From the NCBI RefSeq assembly GCF_009936235.1, contig NZ_AP022314.1, forward strand, positions 2,356,001 to 2,420,000: a stretch of 64,000 nt of DNA, given 5' to 3'. Position 1 is the stretch's first letter. Each line of letters starts with the position of its first letter. A program made the position numbers and the translations under genes. Origin of the DNA: Mycobacterium xenopi (GTDB lineage: Bacteria > Actinomycetota > Actinomycetes > Mycobacteriales > Mycobacteriaceae). Below, piece by piece: positions 52,869 to 61,792 of this stretch. The notes under the pieces were generated by a model, which made no database searches, had not been told where the DNA came from, and worked only from the letters and a program-made list of their open reading frames with translations.

Positions 52869-55631
52869 GTGAACGCCCCGACGCAGCTGGACCGCTTCGT
52901 CGCCGAGCTGCCGTTTGCGCTGGATGACTTTCAACAGCGGGCCTGTGTGGCGCTCGAGCGTGGCCACGGCGTGCTCGTGTGCGCGCCGACCGGGGCGGGC
53001 AAGACGGTGGTCGGCGAGTTCGCCGTGCATTTGGCGCTGGCCGCGGGCGGCAAATGCTTCTACACCACGCCGCTGAAAGCCCTGAGCAACCAAAAGCACA
53101 CCGATCTGACCGCACGCTACGGCCGAGATCGCATCGGGCTGCTGACCGGCGACCTGTCGGTCAACGCCAACGCGCCGGTGGTGGTGATGACCACCGAAGT
53201 GCTGCGCAACATGCTCTACGCGGATTCTCCTGTGCTGCAAGGTCTTTCACATGTCGTGATGGACGAGGTGCATTTCCTCGCCGATCGGATGCGCGGCCCG
53301 GTGTGGGAAGAGGTGATCCTGAATCTGCCCGACGAGGTGCGCCTGGTGAGCCTCTCGGCGACGGTGAGCAACGCCGAGGAGTTCGGCGGCTGGATCCAAA
53401 CTGTGCGCGGCGACACCACCGTGGTGGTCGACGAGCACCGGCCGGTGCCGCTGTGGCAGCACATGCTCGTCGGCAAGCGCCTTTTCGACCTGTTCGACTA
53501 TGACGCCGACGCGGGCCAGCTCCGAGTATCGCCGAGTCTGGTGCGCCACATCGCCCACCGTCGTGAGGCAACTCGGCTCGCCGACTGGCGGCCCCGGCGG
53601 CCGGCAGGACGGGGAGGTCCCGGACGAGCGGGTGGTCGACCAGGTTTCTACCGGCCGCCCAGTCGCCCGGAAGTCGTCGCGATATTGGACCGGGAAGGGT
53701 TGTTGCCGGCGATCACATTCGTGTTTTCCCGGGCCGGGTGTGACGCCGCGGTCGCGCAATGCCTGCGGTCTCCGTTGCGTCTTACCACCGAGGAGGATCG
53801 CGCGCGGATCGCTGAGGTCATTGATCACCGCTGTGGCGATTTGGCCGACGAAGACCTCGCCGTGCTCGGCTATTACGAGTGGCGGGAAGGGCTGATGCGC
53901 GGTCTGGCCGCTCACCACGCCGGAATGCTGCCGGCGTTCCGGCACACCGTCGAAGAGCTGTTCACCGCCGGCTTGGTCAAGGCGGTGTTCGCGACCGAAA
54001 CGTTGGCCCTGGGCATCAATATGCCGGCGCGCACAGTGGTGCTGGAACGGCTGGTGAAGTTCAACGGCGAGCAGCACCTGCCGCTGACCCCCGGAGAGTA
54101 CACGCAGCTGACGGGCCGGGCTGGCCGGCGCGGCATCGACGTCGAGGGCCATGCGGTGGTGATCTGGGATCCCCAGGAAGAAACCGCAGAGCCTGCCGAG
54201 GTCGCCGGGCTGGCCTCCACCCGCACATTTCCGCTGCGCAGCTCGTTCGCCCCGTCGTACAACATGACGATCAACCTGGTGAACCGGATGGGTCCCGAGC
54301 AGGCGCACCGGTTGCTGGAGCATTCGTTCGCCCAGTACCAGGCCGACCGCTCGGTGGTCGGCCTGGTCCGCGGCATCGAGCGGGGCCGTCGACTGCTCGA
54401 CGAGATCGCCGCCGAACTCGGCGGCCACGACGCTCCGATCCTCGACTATGCCCGGCTGCGGGAGCGGATCTCGCAGCGGGAGCGGGCGCAGGCGCGGGCG
54501 TCGCGCGCGCAGCGCCGCCAGGCGGCCAACGACGCGCTGGCCTCGCTGCGCCGCGGCGACATCATCAGGATCACCCACGGCCGCCGCGGCGGGTTGGCGG
54601 TGGTGCTGGAATCCGACCGCGACAGTTCCGATCCGCGGCCGCTGGTGCTCACCGAACACCGCTGGGCGGGCCGGATTTCGTCGGCCAACTACCCGGGCGC
54701 GGCTGCGCCGGTCGGGTCGATGACGTTGCCCAAGCGGGTCGAACACCGTCAGCCCCGGGTGCGTCGGGATTTGGCGTCGGCGCTGCGCTCGGCCGCCGCG
54801 GGCCTCGCTGTCCCGCCCCCGCGCGGCAAGCGCGGCCCCCGCCGGGACAACGACGTCGGCGCGTCTGGCGACCCAGAGCTGATGTCGCTGCGCGAGCAGC
54901 TGCGTCGCCACCCCGCCCACCACGCGCCCGACCGGGAAGCCCAGCTGCGGGTCGCTGAGCGCTATCTGCGCATCGAGCGTGACAACGCTGCGCTGCAACA
55001 AAAAGTGGCCGCGGCCACCAACTCATTGGCCCGCACCTTCGACCGGATTGTCGGGCTGCTCACCGAGCGCGGGTTCATCCGGATGCTCAACGGCGATCCA
55101 CAGGTCACCGAGGACGGCCGGCTGTTGGCCCGAATCTACAGCGAGAGCGACCTTTTGGTCGCCGAATGTCTGCGCACCGGCGTGTGGACCGGTCTGCGGC
55201 CCGCGGAGTTGGCGGCGGTGCTGTCGGCGGTGCTCTACGAGTCACGAGGTAGCGAGGGCGCGGGCCCGCCGCAGCGCGCCGACACGCCGACCGCGCCGTT
55301 GCGGCGCGCGCTGGCTCGCACACGTCAGTTGTCGACGGAGCTGCGCGCCGACGAGCAACGGCATCGCATCAGCTTGAGCCGCGAACCCGACGAGGGCTTC
55401 GTGCCCGCCATCTATCGCTGGGCCAGCACCGGCGACCTCACCGCTGCGCTGTTGGCCACCGACGACTCGGGCACGGGTATCTCAGCGGGGGATTTCGTGC
55501 GCTGGTGCCGGCAGGTGCTGGACCTGTTGGACCAGGTGCGCAAAGCGGCCCGCGAACCTGAGCTGCGAGCCACCGCCAAGCAGGCGATCGACGACGTCCG
55601 GCGCGGCGTCGTCGCAGTTGACGCCGGGTAG
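52869..55631 (+). CDS. helY: Ski2-like superfamily II helicase HelY
   Basis: This is a 920-residue protein. The helicase core has APTGAGKT (Walker A, about 39-46), VVMDEVHF (DEVH box, about 132), SLSATVSN (motif III), ETLALGINMPART (motif V) and QLTGRAGRRGID (motif VI). It is followed by the long winged-helix and helical C-terminal domains of Ski2/Mtr4 relatives. An RNA helicase role in decay or processing is inferred. An Arg/Gly/Pro-rich stretch at about 243-262 lies between the two RecA domains. The start is GTG 52869. Confidence 0.93.
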   Translation: MNAPTQLDRFVAELPFALDDFQQRACVALERGHGVLVCAPTGAGKTVVGEFAVHLALAAGGKCFYTTPLKALSNQKHTDLTARYGRDRIGLLTGDLSVNANAPVVVMTTEVLRNMLYADSPVLQGLSHVVMDEVHFLADRMRGPVWEEVILNLPDEVRLVSLSATVSNAEEFGGWIQTVRGDTTVVVDEHRPVPLWQHMLVGKRLFDLFDYDADAGQLRVSPSLVRHIAHRREATRLADWRPRRPAGRGGPGRAGGRPGFYRPPSRPEVVAILDREGLLPAITFVFSRAGCDAAVAQCLRSPLRLTTEEDRARIAEVIDHRCGDLADEDLAVLGYYEWREGLMRGLAAHHAGMLPAFRHTVEELFTAGLVKAVFATETLALGINMPARTVVLERLVKFNGEQHLPLTPGEYTQLTGRAGRRGIDVEGHAVVIWDPQEETAEPAEVAGLASTRTFPLRSSFAPSYNMTINLVNRMGPEQAHRLLEHSFAQYQADRSVVGLVRGIERGRRLLDEIAAELGGHDAPILDYARLRERISQRERAQARASRAQRRQAANDALASLRRGDIIRITHGRRGGLAVVLESDRDSSDPRPLVLTEHRWAGRISSANYPGAAAPVGSMTLPKRVEHRQPRVRRDLASALRSAAAGLAVPPPRGKRGPRRDNDVGASGDPELMSLREQLRRHPAHHAPDREAQLRVAERYLRIERDNAALQQKVAAATNSLARTFDRIVGLLTERGFIRMLNGDPQVTEDGRLLARIYSESDLLVAECLRTGVWTGLRPAELAAVLSAVLYESRGSEGAGPPQRADTPTAPLRRALARTRQLSTELRADEQRHRISLSREPDEGFVPAIYRWASTGDLTAALLATDDSGTGISAGDFVRWCRQVLDLLDQVRKAAREPELRATAKQAIDDVRRGVVAVDAG

Positions 55632-55695
55632 GCTGGCGCGGAGCTACGGTTACATCCGGTGAAGCAGGACCAGAGTCGAGAGGACCGAACACACC

Positions 55696-56493
55696 ATGAG
55701 CGGACCGCAGGGATCCGACCCCAACCAGCCGTGGCAGCCGCCAGGCCAGGGTGAGGAGCAGCAGGCCACCGGTGGTGACCAGCCGACGGCGCAGGCCTCG
55801 TCGCCGTGGCAGCAGCCAACCGCAGACCAGTCGACCTGGCAGGCGCCGGCGTACACGTCCTCGGAATACCCGCAATACCAACAGCCGACGGGCCAGTTCT
55901 ATCCGCCGTATCAGCAGACGGTGCCGGGCTATCCGCAGCCCGATCAGTACGGCCAGCCCGCCCAATACGGGCAGCCCACCCAGTACGGCCAGCCCGGCCA
56001 GTATCCGCAGCCCGGTCAGTACGGCCAGCCCGCCCAATACGGGCAGCCCACCCAGTACGGCCAGCCCACCCAGTACGGCCAGCCGGGTCAGTATCCGGGG
56101 CAATACGGTCAGCCCCAGTTCCCGGGGCAGTATGGCCCGCCGAGCGAGCGTTCGAAACGCTCAACGGCCGTGATCGGCACCGTGATCGGCGTGTTCGCCG
56201 CGATCGTGGTCGCGGTCGTGCTGGTGCTGGGTTTCTGGGCGCCCGGGTTCTTCGTGACCACCAAGCTGGACATCAACAAGGCGCAGGCCGGCGTGCAACA
56301 GATCCTCAGTGACGAGACCAACGGCTACGGCGCGAAAAACGTCAAGGACGTCAAGTGCAACAACGGCCAAAACCCGACGGTCAAGAAGGGCGCAACCTTC
56401 GACTGCGAGGTCAGCATCGACGGCACCAAGCGGCAGGTGACGGTGACCTTCCAGGACAACAAAGGCACCTACGAGGTCGGCCGCCCGAAGTAG
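55696..56493 (+). CDS. Membrane protein with QYGQP repeats and a DUF4333 domain (Rv2091c-like)
   Basis: This is a 265-residue protein. Residues 1 to about 150 are Gln/Pro/Tyr-rich and disordered, with about ten QYGQP-type repeats. One membrane helix lies at about 157-182 (AVIGTVIGVFAAIVVAVVLVLGFW). The outer DUF4333 domain (about 190-265) has two Cys (VKCNNGQ, FDCEVSI), likely a disulfide. ATG 55696 follows GAGAGGACCG. The cytoplasmic repeats may mediate weak multivalent contacts (inference). Confidence 0.88.
   Translation: MSGPQGSDPNQPWQPPGQGEEQQATGGDQPTAQASSPWQQPTADQSTWQAPAYTSSEYPQYQQPTGQFYPPYQQTVPGYPQPDQYGQPAQYGQPTQYGQPGQYPQPGQYGQPAQYGQPTQYGQPTQYGQPGQYPGQYGQPQFPGQYGPPSERSKRSTAVIGTVIGVFAAIVVAVVLVLGFWAPGFFVTTKLDINKAQAGVQQILSDETNGYGAKNVKDVKCNNGQNPTVKKGATFDCEVSIDGTKRQVTVTFQDNKGTYEVGRPK
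55945..56115 (+). repeat. In-frame 15-18-bp tandem repeat coding QYGQP
   Basis: CAGTACGGCCAGCCC and the variant CAATACGGGCAGCCC recur about ten times. A longer block, about 81 bp, is nearly repeated at 55948 and 56020. All units are multiples of three, so copy number can change without breaking the frame. Confidence 0.85.
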
Positions 56494-56503
56494 CTGCCCA
56501 GCA

Positions 56504-56547
56504 GACGCAAAAGCACCCAAACCGCCGGTTTCGGGTGCTTTTGCGTC
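56504..56547. terminator. Strong bidirectional terminator
   Basis: GACGCAAAAGCACCC and GGGTGCTTTTGCGTC form a perfect 15-bp stem, with an AAACCGCCGGTTT inner hairpin as the loop. It separates the DUF4333 gene from the convergent exonuclease gene. Confidence 0.8.
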
Positions 56548-56559
56548 GGCTCGCGCCAC

Positions 56560-57515
56560 CTATCCCGGCAGCGAGTCAAGCGCCTTTTGCAGCCGGGCGA
56601 CCGGCGAACCGACACCGAGCCGACTCGCCAGCTCCGCGGTGCGTCGAGGGTCGGCCGCCACCAGCGGCACGGCATCGGTCGACGTGGACAGCTCGACCGG
56701 CGCGTCGGTGGCCACCCGCACCACCGGGTCGGCCGCCTCGATGTAGTCGGCGGCCTGGCGCAACTTTGCCCGAAGTGCTTTGGGCATAGCCGATTTCGGA
56801 TCCTCGGCGGCGGCCAGGATCGCGGCCAGTGAGCCGTGGCGGGCCAGCAACGTCGCGGCGGTCTTTTCGCCGATGCCCGGCACGCCGGGAAGCCCGTCGG
56901 AGGGGTCGCCGCGCAGCAGCGCCAACTCGGCGTAGGCGGCGCCGCCCGATCGGCGGGCAGCCCGTATCGCTCCGCCACCTCGCGGGGGCCCAGCAGCATC
57001 GCCTTGGTCAGCCCGCGTCCCAGGTAGAGCACCCGCACCGGCACCGGCGTGTCGGCGACTACTTGCAGCAGGTCCCGGTCGCCGCTGACCACGATCACCG
57101 GGTCCCGGCGTTCTCGCGCGGCCAGCGTGCCGATCACGTCGTCGGCCTCGAAGCCCGGCGCACCGGCGGTGCAGATGCCGAACGCGTCGAGGATCTCCTC
57201 GATCATCTGCACCTGCGGAGTCAACTCGTCGGGCACCGCTTCGATATCGGGTTGCGCATCAGGGTTTTCCTGCTCGACCCGGTGCGCCTTGTACGACGGG
57301 AGGCGGTCGACCCGGAACTGCGGGCGCCAGTCCAGGTCGAGGCACACCGCCAACCGGTCGGGCCGCTGCTGAGTGATCAGCACGGCCATCGAATCGAGGA
57401 AGCCGCGCACCGCGTTTACCGGCCGCCCATCCGGGGAGGTAATCGACGACGGCACCCCGTAGAAGGCTCGAAACCACATGCTGGCCCCGTCGAGCAGCAA
57501 GAGCGGTGCTGACAT
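56560..57515 (-). pseudogene. 5'-3' exonuclease (FEN/PolI N-domain type, Rv2090-like) with a -1 frameshift
   Basis: The N-terminal frame reads LLLLDGASMWFRAFYG, GVPSSITSPDGRPVNAVRGFLDSM, APGFEADDVIGTLAA and VVSGDRDLLQVV (the metal Asp cluster), up to YGLPADRAA. From about 56925 the adjacent frame continues LALLRGDPSDGLPGVPGIGEKTAATLL (helix-hairpin-helix) to DSLPG and a TAG. A missing G near 56944 (GCGGCGCC where GCGGGCGCC is expected) restores RAGAAYAELALLRG. A repaired gene would encode 318 residues. The homology is otherwise intact, so error in the sequence is as likely as true loss. The start is ATG 57515; GTG 57524 is also possible. Confidence 0.85.
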
Positions 57516-57538
57516 GCTGGCCACGTTAGCCTGAGGCC

Positions 57539-58663
57539 ATGGGTCCGCGCCGATTCGACGCAGACGTCTATGCGCACCGACTCTCCGAGGCGGCGGCCGC
57601 CACCGCCGCGGCCGGGCTGGCCGGTCTGGTGATCACCCCCGGCTACGACCTGCGGTATCTGATCGGCTCACGCGCACAGACCTTCGAACGGCTGACCGCA
57701 TTGGTAGTGCCTGCCTTCGGCGAACCCGGCGTGGTGGTGCCGCGACTCGAGTTGGCCTCGCTAAGGGAGTCGGCCGTTTCGGAATTGGTTTTGCCGGTGT
57801 GGGATTGGGTGGACGGTGACGACCCCTACCAGCTGGTGGTGGCGGCGCTCGGCGGTGCGCCTGCGGCCTGCGCGGTCGCCGAATCCATGCCCGCACTGCA
57901 CTTGTTGCCGTTGGCGGAAGCACTAGGTGTGACGCCGGTGTTGGCCACAGGGGTGCTGCGCGGGCTGCGGATGATCAAGGACGCCGCCGAGATCGACACG
58001 CTACGCCATGCTGGCGAGGCCATCGACCGGGTGCACGCCCGGGTACCGCAACTGCTGGCGCCTGGCCGAACCGAGGCCGATGTCGCCGCCGATATTGCCG
58101 ACGCCATTGTCGCCGAAGGACATTCGGAGGTGGCGTTCGTGATCGTCGGTTCCGGGCCCCATAGCGCCGACCCACATCACGAATGCTCGGATCGCACGCT
58201 GCAAGTCGGTGACATCGTCGTCGTCGACATCGGCGGCGCCTGCGATCCCGGTTACCACTCCGACTCGACCCGGACCTACAGCATCGGCGAGCCGGAAGCA
58301 CAAGTAGCCCAACAGTATTCGACGCTGCAGCGCGCACAACGTGCCGCCATCGATGCGGTGCGACCAGGCGTGACCGCGGAACAGGTCGACGCCGCGGCCC
58401 GCGACGTTCTGGCCGAGGCCGGGCTCGCCGAATATTTCGTACATCGCACCGGTCACGGTATCGGGTTGGCGGTGCACGAAGAGCCCTACATCGTCGCCGG
58501 CAACAAGCTGCCGCTGGCCGCGGGCATGGCGTTTTCCATCGAGCCCGGCATCTACTTTCCGGGCCGATGGGGTGCCCGCATCGAGGACATCGTCGTCGTC
58601 ACCGACCGCGGCGCAACGGCCGTCAACAACCGGCCGCACGAGCTGATCGTGGTCCCGGCCTGA
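57539..58663 (+). CDS. pepE: M24 family Xaa-Pro aminopeptidase/dipeptidase
   Basis: This is a 374-residue protein. The N-terminal creatinase-like domain (to about 135) has PGYDLRYLIGSRAQ. The pita-bread catalytic domain has the five metal ligands in VVVDIGG (Asp), SDSTRTY (Asp), GHGIGLAVHEEP (His), SIEPGIYFPG (Glu) and ARIEDIVVV (Glu). It should remove an N-terminal residue ahead of proline in the cytoplasm. ATG 57539 is divergent from the exonuclease gene, with only 23 bp between the starts. It matches Rv2089c. Confidence 0.93.
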   Translation: MGPRRFDADVYAHRLSEAAAATAAAGLAGLVITPGYDLRYLIGSRAQTFERLTALVVPAFGEPGVVVPRLELASLRESAVSELVLPVWDWVDGDDPYQLVVAALGGAPAACAVAESMPALHLLPLAEALGVTPVLATGVLRGLRMIKDAAEIDTLRHAGEAIDRVHARVPQLLAPGRTEADVAADIADAIVAEGHSEVAFVIVGSGPHSADPHHECSDRTLQVGDIVVVDIGGACDPGYHSDSTRTYSIGEPEAQVAQQYSTLQRAQRAAIDAVRPGVTAEQVDAAARDVLAEAGLAEYFVHRTGHGIGLAVHEEPYIVAGNKLPLAAGMAFSIEPGIYFPGRWGARIEDIVVVTDRGATAVNNRPHELIVVPA

Positions 58664-58738
58664 CGCGGCCCCGCCGGGGCCGCAGACCGCGCTGGTGAAA
58701 CCCGATGCGGACGGGTCGGCGCCCACTACGCTGATGCG

Positions 58739-59404
58739 ATGACCGACCAAGACCGTGCCGCCGCCCGCCGCGACATCGCCGACGCCTTGCTCAAAGCCCT
58801 CGAACGTCGTCACGAAGTGCTCGACGTGATCGTGCAGGCCGACGATCGGCCCGCTGCGGTCGAGGCGATCGTCGCGTTGCTGGGCACCTCACGGCTGGGC
58901 GGCGAGGCGGTGATGTCGATGTCCTTCGACCAACTCACCAAGGACGCCCGCCGCAAGATTGCCGCCGAGCTCGACGGCCTCAACAGCCAACTGAGCTTCA
59001 CCCTCAACGAGCGCCCGGCCAGCTCGGGCGACAGCCTGGTGCTGCGCCCGTTCGCCGGCGACGCCGACCGCGACATCTTCGCGGCCCGCACCGCGGACAC
59101 CGGTGCCTCAGGGGACGGATCCGGGGGGCCTGCCGGTGGACTCGACGACGAAATCCGTTCGGCGCTGGCGCGAATCGACGCCGAAGAGGCCGCCTGGTTC
59201 GTCGCCGTCGACGGAACCCAGAAGGTCGGCATGGTCTTCGGGGAGCTCGCCCACGGCGAAGTTCACGTCCGGATCTGGATCCACCCCGATTACCGGCACC
59301 GCGGCTACGGCACCGCCGCACTAGCCCAGTCGCGACCGGAGATGGCGCGTTATTTCCCCGCGGTGCCGCTGGTGATCCGCGCGCCGGGCGCCCGGCCCGC
59401 CTAG
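58739..59404 (+). CDS. GNAT acetyltransferase with a helical N-terminal domain
   Basis: This is a 221-residue protein. Residues 1 to about 85 are helical and resemble the coiled-coil segment near the end of GyrA-type sequences (ADALLKALERRHEVLDVIVQ). A Gly-rich linker lies at about 120-135. The GNAT part (about 90-221) has WFVAVDGTQKVGMVFGEL and the acetyl-CoA loop HPDYRHRGYGTAAL. No substrate is inferable. It occupies the interval where M. tuberculosis has Rv2075c-Rv2088. Confidence 0.78.
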   Translation: MTDQDRAAARRDIADALLKALERRHEVLDVIVQADDRPAAVEAIVALLGTSRLGGEAVMSMSFDQLTKDARRKIAAELDGLNSQLSFTLNERPASSGDSLVLRPFAGDADRDIFAARTADTGASGDGSGGPAGGLDDEIRSALARIDAEEAAWFVAVDGTQKVGMVFGELAHGEVHVRIWIHPDYRHRGYGTAALAQSRPEMARYFPAVPLVIRAPGARPA

Positions 59405-59418
59405 CGGTTTCCGCGCGC

Positions 59419-59832
59419 TCAGCTGTCGGTGCGGTCCAGCAGCTCGGCCGACCCGAGCACCCGCTCCACCTGCACCTCGATCACCACCCGCCGCGGGTTG
59501 GGCCGCGGCGTGCGGTAGCGCTGCGCATAGCGCAACTCGGCGTCGCGTACCGCGTCGATGTCGCTGTTCACCTTGGCGCGGCCTTCCAACGACAGCCAGC
59601 GGGCGCCGTCGACCTGGCTGAGCACCGCGATTCCGCCGCGCTCGGCGTTGAGCGCCTTCTGCGAACCGCCGGTGGTGATCACCCGGGCGATGTGCGTCTT
59701 GGGGTCGAACGTGAACCCCACTGCCACCACATGCGGCGTATTGTCGGCGCGCAGCGTGGTCAGCATCGCCAGATGCCGCTCGGTGAGAAACGCCAGCGCA
59801 TCGTTGCTGAGCCGGGTGGTGGTCTTGGCCAT
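59419..59832 (-). CDS. F420-dependent biliverdin reductase (PPOX class, Rv2074-like)
   Basis: This is a 137-residue protein from ATG 59832 (MAKTTTRLSNDALAF), equal in length to Rv2074 as recalled; an upstream ATG at 59856 is rejected on that basis. The split-barrel flavin/F420 fold shows HLAMLTTLRADNTPHVVAVGF, TGGSQKALNAERGG and DGARWLSLEGRAKV. Rv2074 was shown to reduce biliverdin with F420H2. It is divergent from the SDR gene, with 35 bp between starts. Confidence 0.93.
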   Translation of the reverse strand: MAKTTTRLSNDALAFLTERHLAMLTTLRADNTPHVVAVGFTFDPKTHIARVITTGGSQKALNAERGGIAVLSQVDGARWLSLEGRAKVNSDIDAVRDAELRYAQRYRTPRPNPRRVVIEVQVERVLGSAELLDRTDS

Positions 59833-59867
59833 CGCGGCCCACGTTAGCGCAGGCAATAATCGCAGCC

Positions 59868-60617
59868 GTGGATGACACGGGTGGCAGGCCGCTCGTCATT
59901 TTCGGTGGCCGCAGCGAAATCGGCACCGAACTGGCGCGACGGCTGGCGCCCGGCGCGACGGTGGTGCTGGCCGCGCGGGGAGCCGACCGGCTCGGCGAGC
60001 AGGCCGCGATGATCCGTCAAGCCGGTGCAGCGAGCGTGCACACCCGCGAGTTCGACGCCGACGACCTGGAATCCCACGGACCGCTGGTCGAGGCGATCAT
60101 CGCCGAGCACGGCCCGATCGACACCGCGGTGCTGGCCTTCGGCATCCTCGGCGACCAGGCCCGCGCCGAGACCGACGCCGCGCACGCGATCGCCATCGTC
60201 CACACCGACTACGTCGCCCAGGTCAGCCTGCTCACCCATCTGGCCAAGGCCATGCGGGGCGCCGGGCGCGGTTCGCTGGTGGTGTTCTCCTCAGTGGCCG
60301 GGGTGCGGGTGCGCCGGGCCAACTACGTCTACGGCTCGGCGAAGGCCGGCCTGGACGGGTTCGCCAGCGGACTGGCCGACGCGCTGCACGGTACCGGGGT
60401 GCGGCTGCTGATCGTTCGGCCGGGGTTCGTGGTCGGGCGCATGACGCAGGGCATGACGCCCGCGCCGATGTCCAGCACTGCCACTCAGGTGGCCGCCGCG
60501 ACCGCCCGGGCGCTGGCCAAGGGCCGACGTACCGTGTGGGTTCCGTGGGCGCTGCGGCCGGTGTTTTTCGGGCTGCGGCTGCTGCCGCAGTTCGTTTGGC
60601 GCAGGATGCCACGATGA
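59868..60617 (+). CDS. Short-chain dehydrogenase (Rv2073c-like)
   Basis: This is a 249-residue SDR. The nucleotide loop is atypical (FGGRSEIGTELAR, similar to DprE2-type proteins). It has VFSSVAGVR (catalytic Ser) and YVYGSAKAGLDGF (Tyr and Lys, about 150). A C-terminal hydrophobic or amphipathic segment (WVPWALRPVFFGLRLLPQF) may touch the membrane. It is related to decaprenylphosphoryl-keto-arabinose reductase DprE2, but a separate function is likely. The stop overlaps the cobL ATG (ATGA). Confidence 0.88.
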   Translation: MDDTGGRPLVIFGGRSEIGTELARRLAPGATVVLAARGADRLGEQAAMIRQAGAASVHTREFDADDLESHGPLVEAIIAEHGPIDTAVLAFGILGDQARAETDAAHAIAIVHTDYVAQVSLLTHLAKAMRGAGRGSLVVFSSVAGVRVRRANYVYGSAKAGLDGFASGLADALHGTGVRLLIVRPGFVVGRMTQGMTPAPMSSTATQVAAATARALAKGRRTVWVPWALRPVFFGLRLLPQFVWRRMPR

Positions 60618-61792
60618 ACCGCGTAACGGTCGTGGGGATCGGCGCCGACGGCATGGCGGGACTGTCGGAAGCATCGCGGTACGAATTACGCAAAGCCACA
60701 GTCATTTACGGATCACAGCGGCAACTGGACCTGCTCGATGACAGCGTGGCCGCGGCTCGTCGGCCCTGGCCGTCGCCGATGCTGCCCGCGCTGCAGGGCC
60801 TGCTCGACAGTGACTCCGACGTGCATGTGCTGGCCAGCGGTGACCCGCTGCTGTATGGGATCGGAAGCACGTTGATTCGGCTGTTCGGCGCCGAGCGGGT
60901 GCGGGTACTGCCGCACGTGTCGGCGGTGACGCTGGCCTGCGCGCGAATGGGCTGGACCGTTGCCGACACCGAGGTGATCAGCCTGGTTACCGCCGAGCCT
61001 CACACCGCTGTGCGCCAGGGCGGGCAGGCGATCGTGCTGTCGCGCGACGTCACCACGCCGACGAGCCTTGCGCGGTTGCTCACCGAAAACGGCCGCGGCG
61101 AATCGGAATTCACCGTTCTCGAGCAGCTCGGTGGACCGAAGGAGCGCCGCCGCGACGGGACCGCCCGCGAGTGGGCCGCCAGCGGGCCTGATGACGTCGA
61201 CGACCTCAACGTGATCGCCGTGCGCTATCTGCCCGACGAGCGGGTGTCGCCAGTGCGCGACGATGCGCTCTTCCATGATGGGCAGATCACCAAACAGAGC
61301 ATGCGGGCGGTGACGCTGGCCGCGCTGGCGCCGCGGCCGGGGGAGCGGTTGTGGGATGTGGGTTCGGGCTCGGGCAGCATCGCTGTCGAGTGGTGCCGCA
61401 GCTGGCGTGGCTGCACGGCTGTGGCGTTCGAACGGGACGAGCAGCGCCGCGATCGCATCGCCCGCAACGCGGTCGCGTTCGGGGTGAGCATCGAGGTACG
61501 TGGCGCAGCCCCTGGCGCTTTCGACGGTGCGCCGACGCCGTCGGTGATCTTCGTCGGCGGCGGCCTGACCCAGCCGGGTTTACTCGATGCCTGCCTCGGG
61601 CATCTGCCGGCCGGTGGACGTTTGGTCGCAAACGCCGTGACGGCCGAGTCAGAAGCCTATGTAACGCAGGCGCATTCGCGGCTCGGCGGGCAGCTGCGGC
61701 GCTTCCAGCACTACCAGGGCGAGCCGCTCGGCAGTTTCACGGCCTGGCGCCCGCAGCTGCCGGTCACCCAGTGGGAGGTGACCAAGCAGTGA
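60614..61792 (+). CDS. cobL: Precorrin-6Y C5,15-methyltransferase (decarboxylating)
   Basis: This is a 392-residue two-domain protein. The N-terminal CbiE-type methylase (to about 200) has VTVVGIGADG and VLASGDPLLYGIGS. The C-terminal CbiT-type domain (from about 225) has LWDVGSGSGSIAVEW as the SAM site. It methylates C5 and C15 and decarboxylates C12 in the aerobic-type cobalamin pathway. It begins the cobL-cobM-cobK run, with overlaps at each end. Confidence 0.95.
   Translation: MNRVTVVGIGADGMAGLSEASRYELRKATVIYGSQRQLDLLDDSVAAARRPWPSPMLPALQGLLDSDSDVHVLASGDPLLYGIGSTLIRLFGAERVRVLPHVSAVTLACARMGWTVADTEVISLVTAEPHTAVRQGGQAIVLSRDVTTPTSLARLLTENGRGESEFTVLEQLGGPKERRRDGTAREWAASGPDDVDDLNVIAVRYLPDERVSPVRDDALFHDGQITKQSMRAVTLAALAPRPGERLWDVGSGSGSIAVEWCRSWRGCTAVAFERDEQRRDRIARNAVAFGVSIEVRGAAPGAFDGAPTPSVIFVGGGLTQPGLLDACLGHLPAGGRLVANAVTAESEAYVTQAHSRLGGQLRRFQHYQGEPLGSFTAWRPQLPVTQWEVTKQ

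Noticed and set aside
53247..55001. 584-codon minus-strand frame opposite helY
   Set aside because: It is antisense to recognised helicase motifs and has no independent support.
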